Assembly: GCF_014201885.1 (NCBI RefSeq)
Contig: NZ_JACHFN010000014.1
Span: forward strand, 32,047 to 96,046
Reading direction: 5' to 3'
From: Deinococcus budaensis
Lineage (GTDB): Bacteria > Deinococcota > Deinococci > Deinococcales > Deinococcaceae
Length of the DNA: 64,000 bases
Shown: positions 17,149-27,381 of the stretch, one piece after another
Layout of the letters: each line of letters opens with the position of its first letter
Position numbering within the stretch: the stretch's first letter is position 1
The notes under the pieces: model-generated
The model's database searches: none
What the model saw: only the letters and a program-made list of their open reading frames with translations
Told to the model about the DNA's origin: nothing
Position numbers and translations under genes: made by a program

Positions 17149-17194
17149 GGCGGCGGGGACACGGAGGGGAAGCCTTCCCGGTGTCCCCGCCGCC
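17149..17194. terminator. Long bidirectional hairpin terminator
   Basis: Arms GGCGGCGGGGACAC and GTGTCCCCGCCGCC are perfectly complementary over 14 bases, with a further GGGAAG/CTTCCC-type pairing inside. It lies between the S41 protease and the convergent membrane-protein gene and can act on both transcripts. There is no long T-run. Confidence 0.75.
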
Positions 17195-17230
17195 CGTTCA
17201 TCAGGGCGAGTCTGGCGGCGCCCGGCGGGG

Positions 17231-17629
17231 CTACACCCGCCGCGAGGCCCGGCGCCGCCCCGTCAGCCAGCCCAGCGCCAGCCCCAGCAGCGCGGGCAGG
17301 GTAAACAGCAGCAAGAAGCCCAGCGCGTCGCTGTCACCGATCATGCCGCCCAAGGGGCGCCCCAGCGCGGCGTTCAGGGGGCTGCCCAGCCACGCCAGGG
17401 CGGTCCAGAACCAGCCGTCCAGACCGCGCGCCTCGGCGGTGTTCTCCAGCCAGCGCACGCCCAGCAGGCCCAGCGTTTGCAGCGCCAGCGCGGGCAGCAA
17501 GATCAGCACGGCGCGCGGTCCCCGTTCGGCGCGCCCCGCCAGGAAGCCCAGCGCCAGCGGCCCCAGCAGCGGCACCCAGCCGATCAGCACCGCGACCAGC
17601 AGCAGCATCAGGACATTGATCCAGAGCAT
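17231..17629 (-). CDS. Small membrane protein of unknown function
   Basis: A 132-residue hydrophobic protein with about four membrane segments: LWINVLMLLLVAVLIGWVP, LGPLALGFLAG, AVLILLPALALQTLGLLGV and FLLLFTLPALLGLALGWLTG. A basic tail GRRRASRRV ends the chain. I do not recognise the family. A TAAACT hexamer ends 7 bases before the ATG, consistent with leaderless transcription. The 250 bases upstream of it (17640-17893) contain only short inverted repeats and no gene that I can support. Confidence 0.7.
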   Translation of the reverse strand: MLWINVLMLLLVAVLIGWVPLLGPLALGFLAGRAERGPRAVLILLPALALQTLGLLGVRWLENTAEARGLDGWFWTALAWLGSPLNAALGRPLGGMIGDSDALGFLLLFTLPALLGLALGWLTGRRRASRRV

Positions 17630-17893
17630 GGGGCGAGTTTACGCCCCCGGCGGACCACCCCCATCCGGCTGGCGGTGGGGACGCCAGCATCCGGCCTGCC
17701 CCGGGGCCAGCGGGGCTGAAGAGGCCTTGAGCCTTTTCGCAGGTGGCCCTGAGAAACGGCTCACGCGGCCTTGAGGGGTCTGCCACAGGCCCGGGCCACC
17801 CGCGGCTCAGACTGAGGCCTGACGGGGGCGGGGTCGCCGGGCCGAGCCGCCCGGAAGTGACGTCCGTGCCGTGCCCCGCTGGAGGAATCCCCT

Positions 17894-18424
17894 ATGCCCA
17901 GACGCTCTGCCCTGATCCTGCTGCCCCTCGCCCTCGGTTCCTGCACCCTGATGGCCCCCAACGCCGGAACGGCCGACGGCCTCTTCCTGCAAGCGGCGAC
18001 CGGCAGCAACCTCTTCGAGATCCAGTCGTCGCAACTCGCGCTGAGCAAGTCGAACACGGCGGCGATCCGCGCTTTCGCCCAGCAGATGATCACCGACCAC
18101 ACCACGGCCCAGAACCAGGTGAATACCCTGGCCGCCGCGCGCAACGTGCCGCTGCCCAAGGTGCTCCCCCCCGAGCTGCAACTCAAGATCACCACCCTGA
18201 ACACCCTCAGCGGCGCGGCCTTCGACGCCGCCTACGCCCGCGAGCAGGTGCTGGGCCACCAGCTCAGCATCAGCCTGCACCAGAACCAGCAGACGGCAGG
18301 CCGCGACCCGGCGGTGGTCGCCTACGCCGCCGAGAAACTGCCGGTCATCACGGGGCACCTCCAGCAGGCCCAGGCGCTTCTCACGGCCACCCCCGCCGCT
18401 CCTGCCACACCCAGCGCCCCGTAA
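17894..18424 (+). CDS. DUF4142 lipoprotein
   Basis: A 176-residue predicted lipoprotein: the signal peptide ends in the lipobox LGSC (Cys about 17). The rest is an all-helical DUF4142 domain, a ferritin-like four-helix fold recognisable from FLQAATGSNLFEIQSSQLALSKSNTAAIRAFAQQMITDH and the later AYAREQVLGHQLSISLHQ. These proteins sit on the periplasmic face of a membrane and are often stress-induced; the biochemical role is unknown. The Shine-Dalgarno GGAGG is present. A perfect hairpin terminator lies 15 bases after the stop. The DUF4142 domain call is from sequence pattern. Confidence 0.85.
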   Translation: MPRRSALILLPLALGSCTLMAPNAGTADGLFLQAATGSNLFEIQSSQLALSKSNTAAIRAFAQQMITDHTTAQNQVNTLAAARNVPLPKVLPPELQLKITTLNTLSGAAFDAAYAREQVLGHQLSISLHQNQQTAGRDPAVVAYAAEKLPVITGHLQQAQALLTATPAAPATPSAP

Positions 18425-18439
18425 TCTCCAATCCACACA

Positions 18440-18476
18440 ACACGCCCCACGGCCAGCGAAAGGACGTGGGGCGTGT
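18440..18476 (+). terminator. Terminator hairpin after the DUF4142 gene
   Basis: Arms ACACGCCCCAC and GTGGGGCGTGT pair perfectly over 11 bases around a 15-base loop. No T-run follows. The next 178 bases up to the convergent MFS gene contain no feature that I can support. Confidence 0.6.
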
Positions 18477-18654
18477 CATGTGGTCGGGCCGCAGGGATGG
18501 CTGCCCTGCGAACTTCGCCCTTCCCCACGGCTCTACCGCACCGCGAGACGGTGGGCGCAACCGGAGCGCACCAGGATCAAGCGTTGCGGCCCAAGGCCGT
18601 GTCCCCTGCGCCGCTCCTCTGCCAAACGCAGCGTTCCTCCCCAGCGCCCTCCCC

Positions 18655-19866
18655 TCACCCCTGCGCCGCCTCCCGCGTCGGCACCTCCCGCAGCGCCCAG
18701 CGCAGCCCCAGCGCCGTGAGCAGCCCCACCGCCATCAGGCTCAGCCAGGGCAGCAGCGGCAGCCCGATCCGCGCGCCCGCGTCAATCAGCAGGCCGCCGA
18801 CCACGTTGCCCACCGCGCCCCCCAATCCCAGGCTGATCGCGGAGAACCCGAAATAGCTGCCCGTCAGCCCCGGCGGGGCCAGCCGCGCGGTGAGCGTCTG
18901 CTGGGTGGGGTAGACCAGCATGGTGCCCAGGCTGTAAAGCGCCACGCAGGCGAGCAGTTGCCCGAAGGTCGCGGCAAAGCCCATCAGGCCCAGGCTGAGG
19001 GCGACTGTCAGCACCGCCGCCACCAGCGCGACCCGCGTCCGCACCCGCCGCTCGACGAACCTGAGCAGCGGGTATTGCAGCACGACCGCCAGCCCCGCCG
19101 ACAGGCCGTACAGCGGCCCCGTGGCTCCCGGCCCGGCCAGCGCCACCGCCTTGAGGGTGACCGCCACGTTGAGCTGGGTGCTGAGCAGGAAGTAGCCCAC
19201 CAGCACCAGTGTGAAGCGCCGGAAACGGCGGTCCAGGGCGGCTGTCTTCAGGCCGTCCAGCCCGCCTCCGGTCACGGCGGCGGGGCGAAAATGCGGCAGG
19301 GTCGCGGCCAGCACCGCGCAGGCCAGCAGGTACACGCTGCCCGCCGCCAGCGCCGCCGTGCGGAAGCCCAGCCCCAGCAGCGCGGCCCCGATGAGTGGCC
19401 CGGTGACCATGCCGAGGTTGCCCGAGATGCTGGTCAGGCTGAACATGCGGGTGCGGTGCTCCGGCGCCGTGACGGCCGTGATCGCCGCGTTCTTGGGCGC
19501 GTCGAAGAGGCCGCCGCCTATCCCCGCCAGCAGCGCCGCCGCCAGCAAGACCGGCAGCGTCTCGGCAAAGCCCATCCAGGCGAAGCCCAGCGTGCGAATC
19601 AGGCAGCCGGCCAGGATCAGCGGCTTGGGGCCGATGCGGTCGGCCCAGGCCCCGCCGAACACCGTCAGCCCCTGCTGGGTGAGCTGCCGCAGCCCCAGCA
19701 CCAGCCCCACGCTGGCGGCCGCCCAGCCCAGCTCGTCGACGAAATGCACCGTGACCAGCGGGATCACCGCAAAAAACCCGCCCCACATCAAAAAGTTCGC
19801 CGCGATCAAGCCCAGCTGCGCGCCCGACAGGCGAAAGGGGGGAGCGGTGGGGGCGGGCGCAGTCAC
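18655..19866 (-). CDS. MFS transporter
   Basis: A 403-residue major facilitator protein with about twelve membrane segments. The cytoplasmic loop 2-3 signature is seen as GAWADRIGPKPLILAG (variant of GxxxDRxGRR), and the matching loop in the second half as ERRVRTRVALVAA. The drug-exporter-like segment FGFSAISLGLGGAVGNVVGGLLID is near the end. Substrate unknown; multidrug or sugar efflux are the usual guesses for this subgroup. I start at the GTG at 19866 (VTAPAPTAPP) because a TAGCCT hexamer ends 8 bases upstream; the longer frame would run almost into the divergent neighbour. Confidence 0.85.
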   Translation of the reverse strand: MTAPAPTAPPFRLSGAQLGLIAANFLMWGGFFAVIPLVTVHFVDELGWAAASVGLVLGLRQLTQQGLTVFGGAWADRIGPKPLILAGCLIRTLGFAWMGFAETLPVLLAAALLAGIGGGLFDAPKNAAITAVTAPEHRTRMFSLTSISGNLGMVTGPLIGAALLGLGFRTAALAAGSVYLLACAVLAATLPHFRPAAVTGGGLDGLKTAALDRRFRRFTLVLVGYFLLSTQLNVAVTLKAVALAGPGATGPLYGLSAGLAVVLQYPLLRFVERRVRTRVALVAAVLTVALSLGLMGFAATFGQLLACVALYSLGTMLVYPTQQTLTARLAPPGLTGSYFGFSAISLGLGGAVGNVVGGLLIDAGARIGLPLLPWLSLMAVGLLTALGLRWALREVPTREAAQG

Positions 19867-19937
19867 GGGGGAGAGGCTACACCCCCAGGCACCCGGAGAC
19901 CCCGGGGCCACCCGGCAGGACCGGGTACGCTGCGGCC

Positions 19938-20837
19938 ATGGCGCCCCAGCTTCTGCCCCTCGCCCCCCGCGTGCAATACCTGCCCGGCGCCGTCAACAGC
20001 CTGGTGCTGGAAGACGGCCAGGGCGGCGCGCTGCTGGTGGACACCGGCCTGGACGATAGCCACGCGCGCGGGTTACTGCGGGCGCTCGCGGCCGCCGGGC
20101 TGACCCCCACGGCGATCCTGAACACCCACAGCCACGCCGACCACCACGGCGGCAACGCCTTTATCCTGGGCCGCTTTCCGGGGCTGGAGGTTTTCGCGCC
20201 CTCCCTGGAAGCCGCGATCATCCGGCATCCGGTCCTCGAACCGCTCTCGCTGTGGGGCGCCTGGCCGCCGCCCGGGTTGCAGAGCAAGTTTCTCCTCGCC
20301 CCGGCCAGCCCGGCCCAGCCGGTGGAGACCGGGGCGGTGCGGCTGGGCGGCGTGGAGGTCGAATTGCTGGACGTGCCCGGCCACGCCGCCGAGATGGTCG
20401 CCGTGCGCGCCGGAGACGTGCTGTACGCCGCCGACGCCCTCTTCGGCCCGGCGGCGCTCGTCAAGCATCCGCTGACCTTTTGCGCCGACTCGGGCCACCA
20501 GAAGGCGTCAGCGGCCCGGCTGGGCACCCTCTCCGGGGTGCGGGTGGTCCTGCCCGGCCACGGCGACCCCACCCCTGACCTGTCCGGGCTGGTCGCCGCC
20601 AACCTCGCCGCCTACGCCCGCACCACCCAGGCGGTGCTGGAGGCGGTGGCGGAGGGCGCGGCGAGCGTGGACGACCTGCTCGCCCGCGTCTGCCTGCGCC
20701 TGGGCGTGACCATGAGAGACCCCGGCGCGGTGGTCCTGAACCGCGCGGTGGTGAGCGCCCACCTGACCGAGCTGCTGGAGGCGGGCGCCGTGGAGTGGGC
20801 GGTGGAGGCGGGCCGCTTGACCTTCCGGCCCGCCTGA
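19938..20837 (+). CDS. MBL-fold metallo-hydrolase
   Basis: A 299-residue metallo-beta-lactamase-fold hydrolase. The metal-binding motif HSHADHHGG (HxHxDH) is at about residues 57-65. Later ligands are seen in VPGHAAEMV (His about 146), the Asp in YAADALFG (about 165) and the PGHGDPTP segment (about 205). The C-terminal 90 residues form a helical domain with a winged-helix-like pattern, as in glyoxalase-II or RNase-type relatives of lactamase B2. The reaction is not predictable. The hexamer TACGCT ends 7 bases before the ATG. Divergent from the MFS gene. Confidence 0.85.
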   Translation: MAPQLLPLAPRVQYLPGAVNSLVLEDGQGGALLVDTGLDDSHARGLLRALAAAGLTPTAILNTHSHADHHGGNAFILGRFPGLEVFAPSLEAAIIRHPVLEPLSLWGAWPPPGLQSKFLLAPASPAQPVETGAVRLGGVEVELLDVPGHAAEMVAVRAGDVLYAADALFGPAALVKHPLTFCADSGHQKASAARLGTLSGVRVVLPGHGDPTPDLSGLVAANLAAYARTTQAVLEAVAEGAASVDDLLARVCLRLGVTMRDPGAVVLNRAVVSAHLTELLEAGAVEWAVEAGRLTFRPA

Positions 20838-20866
20838 GGCGGGGGGCTGGAGCGGGCCGGGCAGCG

Positions 20867-21325
20867 TCAGGACTTCGGCCCGCCGTAGGCCCGGCGCTCG
20901 TGGCGCAGCGGCACCAGCCACCACACCCACAGCAGCAGCAGGGCCAGCCCGCCCGGCATGATCCAGGCCAGCGGGCCGGGCACGACCTGGGCCGCGACCA
21001 GCCGCGTCGCCAGCACCAGCGCCAGCGTCATGAACACGGCGCCCGCCCGGACCAGCCGGGTCGCGGTGCCCTTGAACTCCTCGGGGTGACGCATCGGGCG
21101 GCGCAGGTAATGGTGCAGGGCGGGCGCGCTGAGCAGCACCAGGCTGAGCAGCGAGCACAGGAAAGTCGCCGTGTAGACCCAGCGCTCCGGGGCCGCCACG
21201 TCGCGGAAACTGGCGTTGAAGGGCAGAATGATCAGGAAGCTGGTCAGCACCTGCGCGCCCTGAAGCAAGATCCGCAGCTCAGCCAGCAGATCGGCCAGCG
21301 TGTCGGTGTCGGGCACCTGGGTCAT
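20867..21325 (-). CDS. DUF6328-family membrane protein
   Basis: A 152-residue protein with four membrane segments after a short N-terminal helix (LADLLAELRILLQGAQVLTSFLIILPF is the typical opening of DUF6328 proteins). Function unknown. The ATG at 21325 is preferred: TATGCT lies 10 bases upstream of it. A much longer open frame (to 22699) runs antisense through dps and the next gene and is not coding. The family name is from memory of its characteristic N-terminus. Confidence 0.75.
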   Translation of the reverse strand: MTQVPDTDTLADLLAELRILLQGAQVLTSFLIILPFNASFRDVAAPERWVYTATFLCSLLSLVLLSAPALHHYLRRPMRHPEEFKGTATRLVRAGAVFMTLALVLATRLVAAQVVPGPLAWIMPGGLALLLLWVWWLVPLRHERRAYGGPKS

Positions 21326-21412
21326 GGGAGAGACCAGCATACGGCCCGGGCCGCCGCAAGCGTGAAGAAACCCCGTATGGGAGCGCTCCGGGAGGCGTCG
21401 TAGCGTGAGGCC

Positions 21413-22048
<636 letters not shown>

Positions 22049-22079
22049 CGCACCGGCGGCGCAGCGGAGAAGCCGAGAG

Positions 22080-22105
22080 ACCACCGGGCCGCCCCGGTGG
22101 TTTTC
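22080..22105 (+). terminator. Intrinsic terminator after dps
   Basis: ACCACCGGG and CCCGGTGGT arms with a four-base loop, running into TTTTCT. It is followed within a few bases by the Shine-Dalgarno region of the next gene, which therefore needs its own promoter or read-through. Confidence 0.8.
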
Positions 22106-22117
22106 TGATGGAGGCCC

Positions 22118-22612
22118 ATGAGCAAGAAGTTCGACTATTCCCTCGATTACGCCCAGCTCGACCTGCGCGCGCACCCCGAACTGTACCGGGTGGGGGTGGG
22201 CGAGCAGGGGGTCTTGCTGGTGCAGCCGTACAAGGCCGAGCTGCTGCCGCACTGGCGCTTTGCCACGCCGGAGGCGGCCCGCGCCAGCAGCGAGCGAATC
22301 TACGCGATGTTCCTGGAGTATCTGCGCGCCGGGGACTTCGTGGGGGCCGACATGGCGCGCAAGTTTCTCCAGATGGGCTTTACCCGCTCCCGGCGCTATG
22401 CCAACCACCGGGGCGGCAAGAAGTACGGCGGCCCGGTGCCCGCCGACAAGAAGGGTCAGAGCGGTGCCCACGGCCGCGCCGAGCTGCCCCGCACCCCGGA
22501 AGACCCTGTCAAGGCCGAGTCGGCCCGCATCTTCAAGGCCCGCTGGGACCAGGCCGAGGCCAACGAGGACTACGCCCGCCTTAAGCGCGAACATAAAGCG
22601 CGGTACGGGTAA
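22118..22612 (+). CDS. DUF4385 domain protein
   Basis: A 164-residue soluble protein. The conserved core is unmistakable for this family: FDYSLDYAQLDLRAHPELYRVGVGEQGVLLVQPYKAELLPHWRF, then DFVGADMARKFLQMGFTRSRRYANH and GKKYGG. No function is known and no enzymatic motif is visible; the charged C-terminus (residues 105-164) looks helical. The Shine-Dalgarno GGAGG lies just upstream. It sits directly downstream of dps but behind a terminator. Confidence 0.85.
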   Translation: MSKKFDYSLDYAQLDLRAHPELYRVGVGEQGVLLVQPYKAELLPHWRFATPEAARASSERIYAMFLEYLRAGDFVGADMARKFLQMGFTRSRRYANHRGGKKYGGPVPADKKGQSGAHGRAELPRTPEDPVKAESARIFKARWDQAEANEDYARLKREHKARYG

Positions 22613-22649
22613 CCTGGTGTCCGAGAGGGAAAAAATCGCCCTGCATCTC

Positions 22650-22678
22650 TTGACGCCAGACGCATACGGCGCTATCTT
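22650..22678 (+). promoter_or_regulatory. Strong sigma-A-type promoter with no gene behind it
   Basis: TTGACG (22650-22655), a 17-base spacer and TATCTT (22673-22678). The same -10 hexamer and spacer length occur in the 23S rRNA promoter at the end of the window. Transcription would start near 22685 and meet a terminator at 22688-22712. Confidence 0.7.
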
Positions 22679-22687
22679 CAAGAAATC

Positions 22688-22712
22688 AAGGCGGCCCACG
22701 GGTCGCCTTTTT
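22688..22712 (+). terminator. Intrinsic terminator directly after an orphan promoter
   Basis: AAGGCG and CGCCTT arms around a ten-base loop, running into TTTTT. It could also end the DUF4385 transcript, about 75-100 bases after its stop. Together with the promoter at 22650 it would define an RNA of under 30 bases. Confidence 0.8.
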
Positions 22713-22750
22713 GCGTGTCCGGCCCAGGCAGGGTGCGGGCCGCCGGGGGG

Positions 22751-23245
22751 TCAGCGGTCCGCGAACCGCTCGGCGTAGAGGCCCGCCAGAAAGATCGTCT
22801 GGTAGGTGGCGTTCATGGTGTCGAGCACCTTGCCGCTGTATTCGAAGGCCCACTCGCCCGCACGGGTCTGCCACCAGACCCCCAGCAGCACGGCGTGGTC
22901 TTCGAGCTGCATGGAGACGCTGGTCTCGAACCCCGGCGCCCGGGCTTGCAGCACCATGCCGTCCAGAAACTGGAGCGAGCGCGGCATGCTGTGGATGCTG
23001 ACCGCGTACAGGTGGCCGACCTGGTCGCCCTGGCGCCGCTTCAATTCTCCGAGGTCCACCTGAAACTCGCGGGACTTGGAAAAGACGTCGGGCGAACCGG
23101 GCAGATGGGTGATCTCAAAGGCGCTGCGGTTGGGAAAATCAATCAGGCCGCTGGGCGCCACATGGACGACTTGCAACTCGGCGTGGACCACCCAGAGGGC
23201 CGCCGCGTGGACGGCGAGGTAAAGGGTGGGGCGTTCTTCGGTCAT
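22751..23245 (-). CDS. Hypothetical protein
   Basis: A 164-residue protein that I do not recognise. The first 60 residues look like an alternating beta/helix fold (TLYLAVHAAALWVVHAELQVVHVAPSGLIDFPN). Later segments are hydrophilic with aromatic patches (HAVLLGVWWQTRAGEWAFEYSG). There is no signal peptide and no clear membrane segment. The start at 23245 is supported by GAGGAG eight bases upstream; a longer frame from 23320 has no such signal. Confidence 0.65.
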   Translation of the reverse strand: MTEERPTLYLAVHAAALWVVHAELQVVHVAPSGLIDFPNRSAFEITHLPGSPDVFSKSREFQVDLGELKRRQGDQVGHLYAVSIHSMPRSLQFLDGMVLQARAPGFETSVSMQLEDHAVLLGVWWQTRAGEWAFEYSGKVLDTMNATYQTIFLAGLYAERFADR

Positions 23246-23517
23246 GCGTCTCCTCGGGGACAGGCACGGATGCAACCCCGGCCCACAGGGTACGCAACGG
23301 TTGACCCTCCGGGGCCTCACGCTTCAGGTTTTCCCAGGTCCGTCAACCTGGCCTTGAGACGGACCTCACGGCAGCGTGCCATGAACTTTTCCCCCGTGCC
23401 GTGCGGCCAAACCCGGGTGCGCCAATGCCGGACCAGACTGCCGGGCGTGTCCGGCAGCCCCACAACGTCGCCCCGCATCAGGTGAGGCCCCATGAAGGGC
23501 GCGCTCTTTTGGTTGCA
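23246..23517. other. 272-base gene-free region with inverted repeats
   Basis: No protein is supported here. Two perfect inverted repeats are visible: AGGTCCGTC/GACGGACCT (23336-23344 and 23358-23366) and TGCCGGAC/GTCCGGCA (23426-23433 and 23449-23456). The first would lie about 95 bases upstream of the minus-strand hypothetical gene, the second between it and mobA. Neither is followed by a T-run. The first could be an operator or leader structure; that is inference. Confidence 0.5.
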
Positions 23518-24126
23518 TCACCGCCCAGGAGGGCGGTCCCCCCCGAGCACCAGCGCCGCGAGGTCGTCAGCCGTGTTCACGTTCTGCAAGGCGCCCGGAC
23601 TCACCGTCTCGATCACGGCGTGCGGCACGGTCCGCGTTGCGCCGGGCGGCGCGGCGGCGCGCAGGCGGCGTTCGCCCGCGTCGAGCTGCGCCGTGACGGC
23701 GGGCCGCAGCGACGTGTGGTACAGGGCCGCCAGCGGCTGCGGCCGGTGCTGGGCGTCCAGCGCCTGCACCGCGCGCACGTCGGGGCCACGTTCCTGCGCG
23801 AGCGCCCGCCAGTACGCGGGCGTCAGGCGCGGCATATCCACCCCGGCAAAAGCCACCCAGACCGGGCCTGCCTGGGCCTGTGCCGCCGCCAGCGCCGCTT
23901 CCAGCGCGGCGAGCGGTCCCTGGCCGGGGCGCGTGTCGGGCAGCTCGCGCCAGCCGGGCAGATCGTAGCGGCCCGGCGGCACCACCAGCAGCCGCAGCCC
24001 CACCCCCTCCAGGCTCGCGGCCACGTGGGCCAGCAGGGTCCGGCCCTCCAGCAGCGCCCCGGCCTTGTCGCGGCCAAAGCGGCTTGAGCGCCCGCCCGCC
24101 GTGATCGCCCCGACCAGGTCCTGCAC
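23518..24126 (-). CDS. mobA: Molybdenum cofactor guanylyltransferase MobA
   Basis: A 202-residue nucleotidyltransferase that joins GMP to molybdopterin to make the MGD form of molybdenum cofactor. The N-terminal signature ITAGGRSSRFGRDKA (LAGGxSxRMGxDK) binds GTP. The second motif, PGQGPLAALEAAL, and FAGVDMPRLTP (the metal-binding Asp) follow. About 200 residues is normal for the family. The start is a GTG. A MoaD-MoaE fusion is encoded at 63.1-63.7 kb, so the window holds two steps of the same pathway at separate loci. Confidence 0.85.
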   Translation of the reverse strand: MQDLVGAITAGGRSSRFGRDKAGALLEGRTLLAHVAASLEGVGLRLLVVPPGRYDLPGWRELPDTRPGQGPLAALEAALAAAQAQAGPVWVAFAGVDMPRLTPAYWRALAQERGPDVRAVQALDAQHRPQPLAALYHTSLRPAVTAQLDAGERRLRAAAPPGATRTVPHAVIETVSPGALQNVNTADDLAALVLGGDRPPGR

Positions 24127-24324
24127 GGATCAGCGCCCCGGCGCCGGGGCTGCGGCCGGGGCTGTGCTGCGCGGCGGCGCTGGCCGGGTGCCCGGTCTCT
24201 GGCCTGCGCCCTGGGTCTTCATGGTTTACCTATATTGCACGCTGACCGACACTGCCGCGCCGGGCCGTGCGGGCACACTGCTCTTGTTCACATTTCAGCT
24301 CAGCCGTGACCAGGAGGTATACCC

Positions 24325-24762
24325 ATGAACCGACTCCTCGTGTTCGCCCTTCCTCTGCTGCTGGGGTCCTGCACCCTGATGACGGCAGGCAGCCCCTACA
24401 CGCTGGGCAAGCAGCCGGCCGCCGGGGAGCTGAACCCCAGCGGCACCGTCAGCGTGCAGCGCTCGGCCTACATGGTGATGACCGAGGCCCGCGCCAGCGG
24501 TCTGCGGCCCAACCAGGCCTACGTCGCGCACTACCACCTCCAGGGCACGGCGGGCGCGCCGCCCTGCGAGAGCGGCGGCCCGCCCATCATGAGCAGCAAG
24601 ATCGTGGCCACGACCGACGCCAACGGCGTGCTCACCATGTCGGGCCGGGTGCCCAGCGGCGACGTGCTGGCGGCGACCTACTTCAACATCCACACCGCTG
24701 CCGACGCCGAGGGCACCCCGGCGGACCCCGGCGTGGCCTGCACGGCGGTGCGGTTGCAGTAA
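24325..24762 (+). CDS. Small predicted lipoprotein
   Basis: A 145-residue protein with a lipoprotein signal peptide ending in LLGSC (Cys about 16). Its start MNRLLVFALPLLLGSCTLM resembles that of the DUF4142 lipoprotein at 17.9 kb. The mature part looks like a small beta-sandwich, with GLRPNQAYVAHYHLQG, a possible disulfide pair Cys79/Cys140 and YFNIHTAADAEGTP. The HYHLQG and HTAAD segments resemble CHRD or Cu/Zn-SOD-like folds, but I cannot assign a family. Shine-Dalgarno AGGAGG present; a possible TATATT at 24231 lies about 90 bases upstream. Confidence 0.7.
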   Translation: MNRLLVFALPLLLGSCTLMTAGSPYTLGKQPAAGELNPSGTVSVQRSAYMVMTEARASGLRPNQAYVAHYHLQGTAGAPPCESGGPPIMSSKIVATTDANGVLTMSGRVPSGDVLAATYFNIHTAADAEGTPADPGVACTAVRLQ

Positions 24763-24835
24763 CGCCGCCCCCCTTCCCCGCCCGCGCGCCCCTGCCCCTG
24801 CCGGTGGGGGCGCCAATCTGGGTTAGCCTGCGCGC

Positions 24836-25890
<1,055 letters not shown>

Positions 25891-25915
25891 CTAGCCGCGA
25901 GCCGTGAGAAAAGGC

Positions 25916-25954
25916 GCGAGGCCGGGGGCGCAGGGTCCGCCCTCCCGGCCTCGC
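25916..25954. terminator. Bidirectional terminator between coaD and metK
   Basis: Perfect 11-base arms GCGAGGCCGGG and CCCGGCCTCGC. On the minus strand the stem is followed within a base or two by TTTTCTC, so it is a good terminator for metK. On the plus strand it can also stop the rsmD-coaD transcript. Confidence 0.8.
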
Positions 25955-25966
25955 CGCTGACGCCCT

Positions 25967-27193
25967 TCAGACCGGCTGTTTCAGCTCCTCGGCGGCCGTG
26001 CGCAGCGCCCCGGCGCGGTCGGTGGCCTCCCAGGGCAGCCCCTCACGCCCGAAGTGGCCGTAGGCGGCGGTCTGCGCGTAGATCGGGCGCAGCAGGTCGA
26101 GCTGCGCGATGATCGCTTGGGGGCGGGCGTCGAAGTGGCGTGCGACCAGTCCAGCCAGCACCTCGTCGCTGACCGTGCCGGTGCCGTAGGTGTCCACCCG
26201 CAGGCTGACTGGATGCGCCCGCCCGATGGCGTAGGCGACCTCGACCAGCGCCCGCCGCGCCAGCCCCGCCGCGACCACGTTCTTGGCGATGTAGCGCGCG
26301 TAGTAGGCCGCCGAGCGGTCCACCTTGGTGGGGTCCTTGCCCGAGAACGCGCCGCCGCCGTGCGGGACGGCTCCCCCGTAGGTGTCCACGATGATCTTGC
26401 GCCCGGTCAGGCCGGTGTCGCCGTGCGGGCCGCCGATCACGAACTTGCCGCTGGGGTTGATGAAGAACTTGGTCTCGTCGCTGAGCAGCTCCGCCGGGAT
26501 CACCGCGCGGATCACGTGCGCGATCATGTCGGCGCGAATGCTCTCCTGGCCCACGTCCTCGCTGTGCTGGGTGCTGATGACGACCGTGTCCACCCGCGTC
26601 TCGCGCGCCTCGTGCGGTTCGCCGTCGCGGACGACCGTCACCTGCGCCTTGGCGTCGGGGCGCAGGTAGGGGAGGGTCCCGTTCTTGCGCAGCTCGGCCA
26701 GCCGCCGGGTGAGTTTGTGCGCCAGCGAGATGGGCAGCGGCATCAGCTCGGGCGTCTCGTCGGTCGCGTAGCCGAACATCAGGCCCTGGTCGCCCGCGCC
26801 GATCCGCGAGTGCTCATTCTCGGGGCGGGCGCGCTCCTCCTCGCTCATCTCCCGCCATTCCTCGGAAAAGTTCACGCCCCCGGCGATCTCGGGCGACTGC
26901 TCGTGCAGGGCGACGAGCACGGCGCTGTACTCGGCGTCGAAGCCGTAGTTGGCGCGGGTGTAGCCGACTTTCATCACGGCGTCACGCACGGTTTTTTGCA
27001 CGTCCACGCGGGCCGTCTGGGCCGTCACCTCGCCCGCCACGACCGCCATGCCGGTGGTCAGCAGCGTCTCGACCGCGACCCGGCTGCCCGGTTCCTGGCG
27101 CAGAAACTCGTCCAGAATGGAGTCCGAGATGAAGTCGGCCAGCTTGTCCGGGTGGCCTTCCGATACCGATTCCGACGTGTAGAACTTCCGCAT
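25967..27193 (-). CDS. metK: S-adenosylmethionine synthetase
   Basis: A 408-residue enzyme making S-adenosylmethionine from methionine and ATP. Motifs: [16 protein letters not shown] (ATP site, residues 8-23), [12 protein letters not shown] (signature 1, about 130-141), [23 protein letters not shown] and [19 protein letters not shown] (signature 2, P-loop-like). The start at 27193 ([10 protein letters not shown]) is supported by AAGGAG nine bases upstream; the longer frame would add an unrelated 41-residue leader. I looked for a SAM riboswitch in the 188 bases upstream and saw none. Confidence 0.96.
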   Translation of the reverse strand: MRKFYTSESVSEGHPDKLADFISDSILDEFLRQEPGSRVAVETLLTTGMAVVAGEVTAQTARVDVQKTVRDAVMKVGYTRANYGFDAEYSAVLVALHEQSPEIAGGVNFSEEWREMSEEERARPENEHSRIGAGDQGLMFGYATDETPELMPLPISLAHKLTRRLAELRKNGTLPYLRPDAKAQVTVVRDGEPHEARETRVDTVVISTQHSEDVGQESIRADMIAHVIRAVIPAELLSDETKFFINPSGKFVIGGPHGDTGLTGRKIIVDTYGGAVPHGGGAFSGKDPTKVDRSAAYYARYIAKNVVAAGLARRALVEVAYAIGRAHPVSLRVDTYGTGTVSDEVLAGLVARHFDARPQAIIAQLDLLRPIYAQTAAYGHFGREGLPWEATDRAGALRTAAEELKQPV

Positions 27194-27381
27194 CCTCTGC
27201 TCCTTCGCGCGGGGGGGCGTCTCACAGAACAGCCTGGAGAGGGATGGCGCTGAGGTCCCCCGCGCGCGTGGCCTGCTCCACGGGGGGAGACGGGGCACCC
27301 CGGCAGCGTAACGCAAGGGCCGGGGCCAGGAAAAGGACGGCTGGCGACAGAGGGCCGCTTCCCCTGCTTCTGAGGGGGCGG

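Noticed and set aside
27194..27381. Possible SAM riboswitch before metK
   Set aside because: I compared the leader with the SAM-I and SAM-II core sequences and found no matching conserved blocks.
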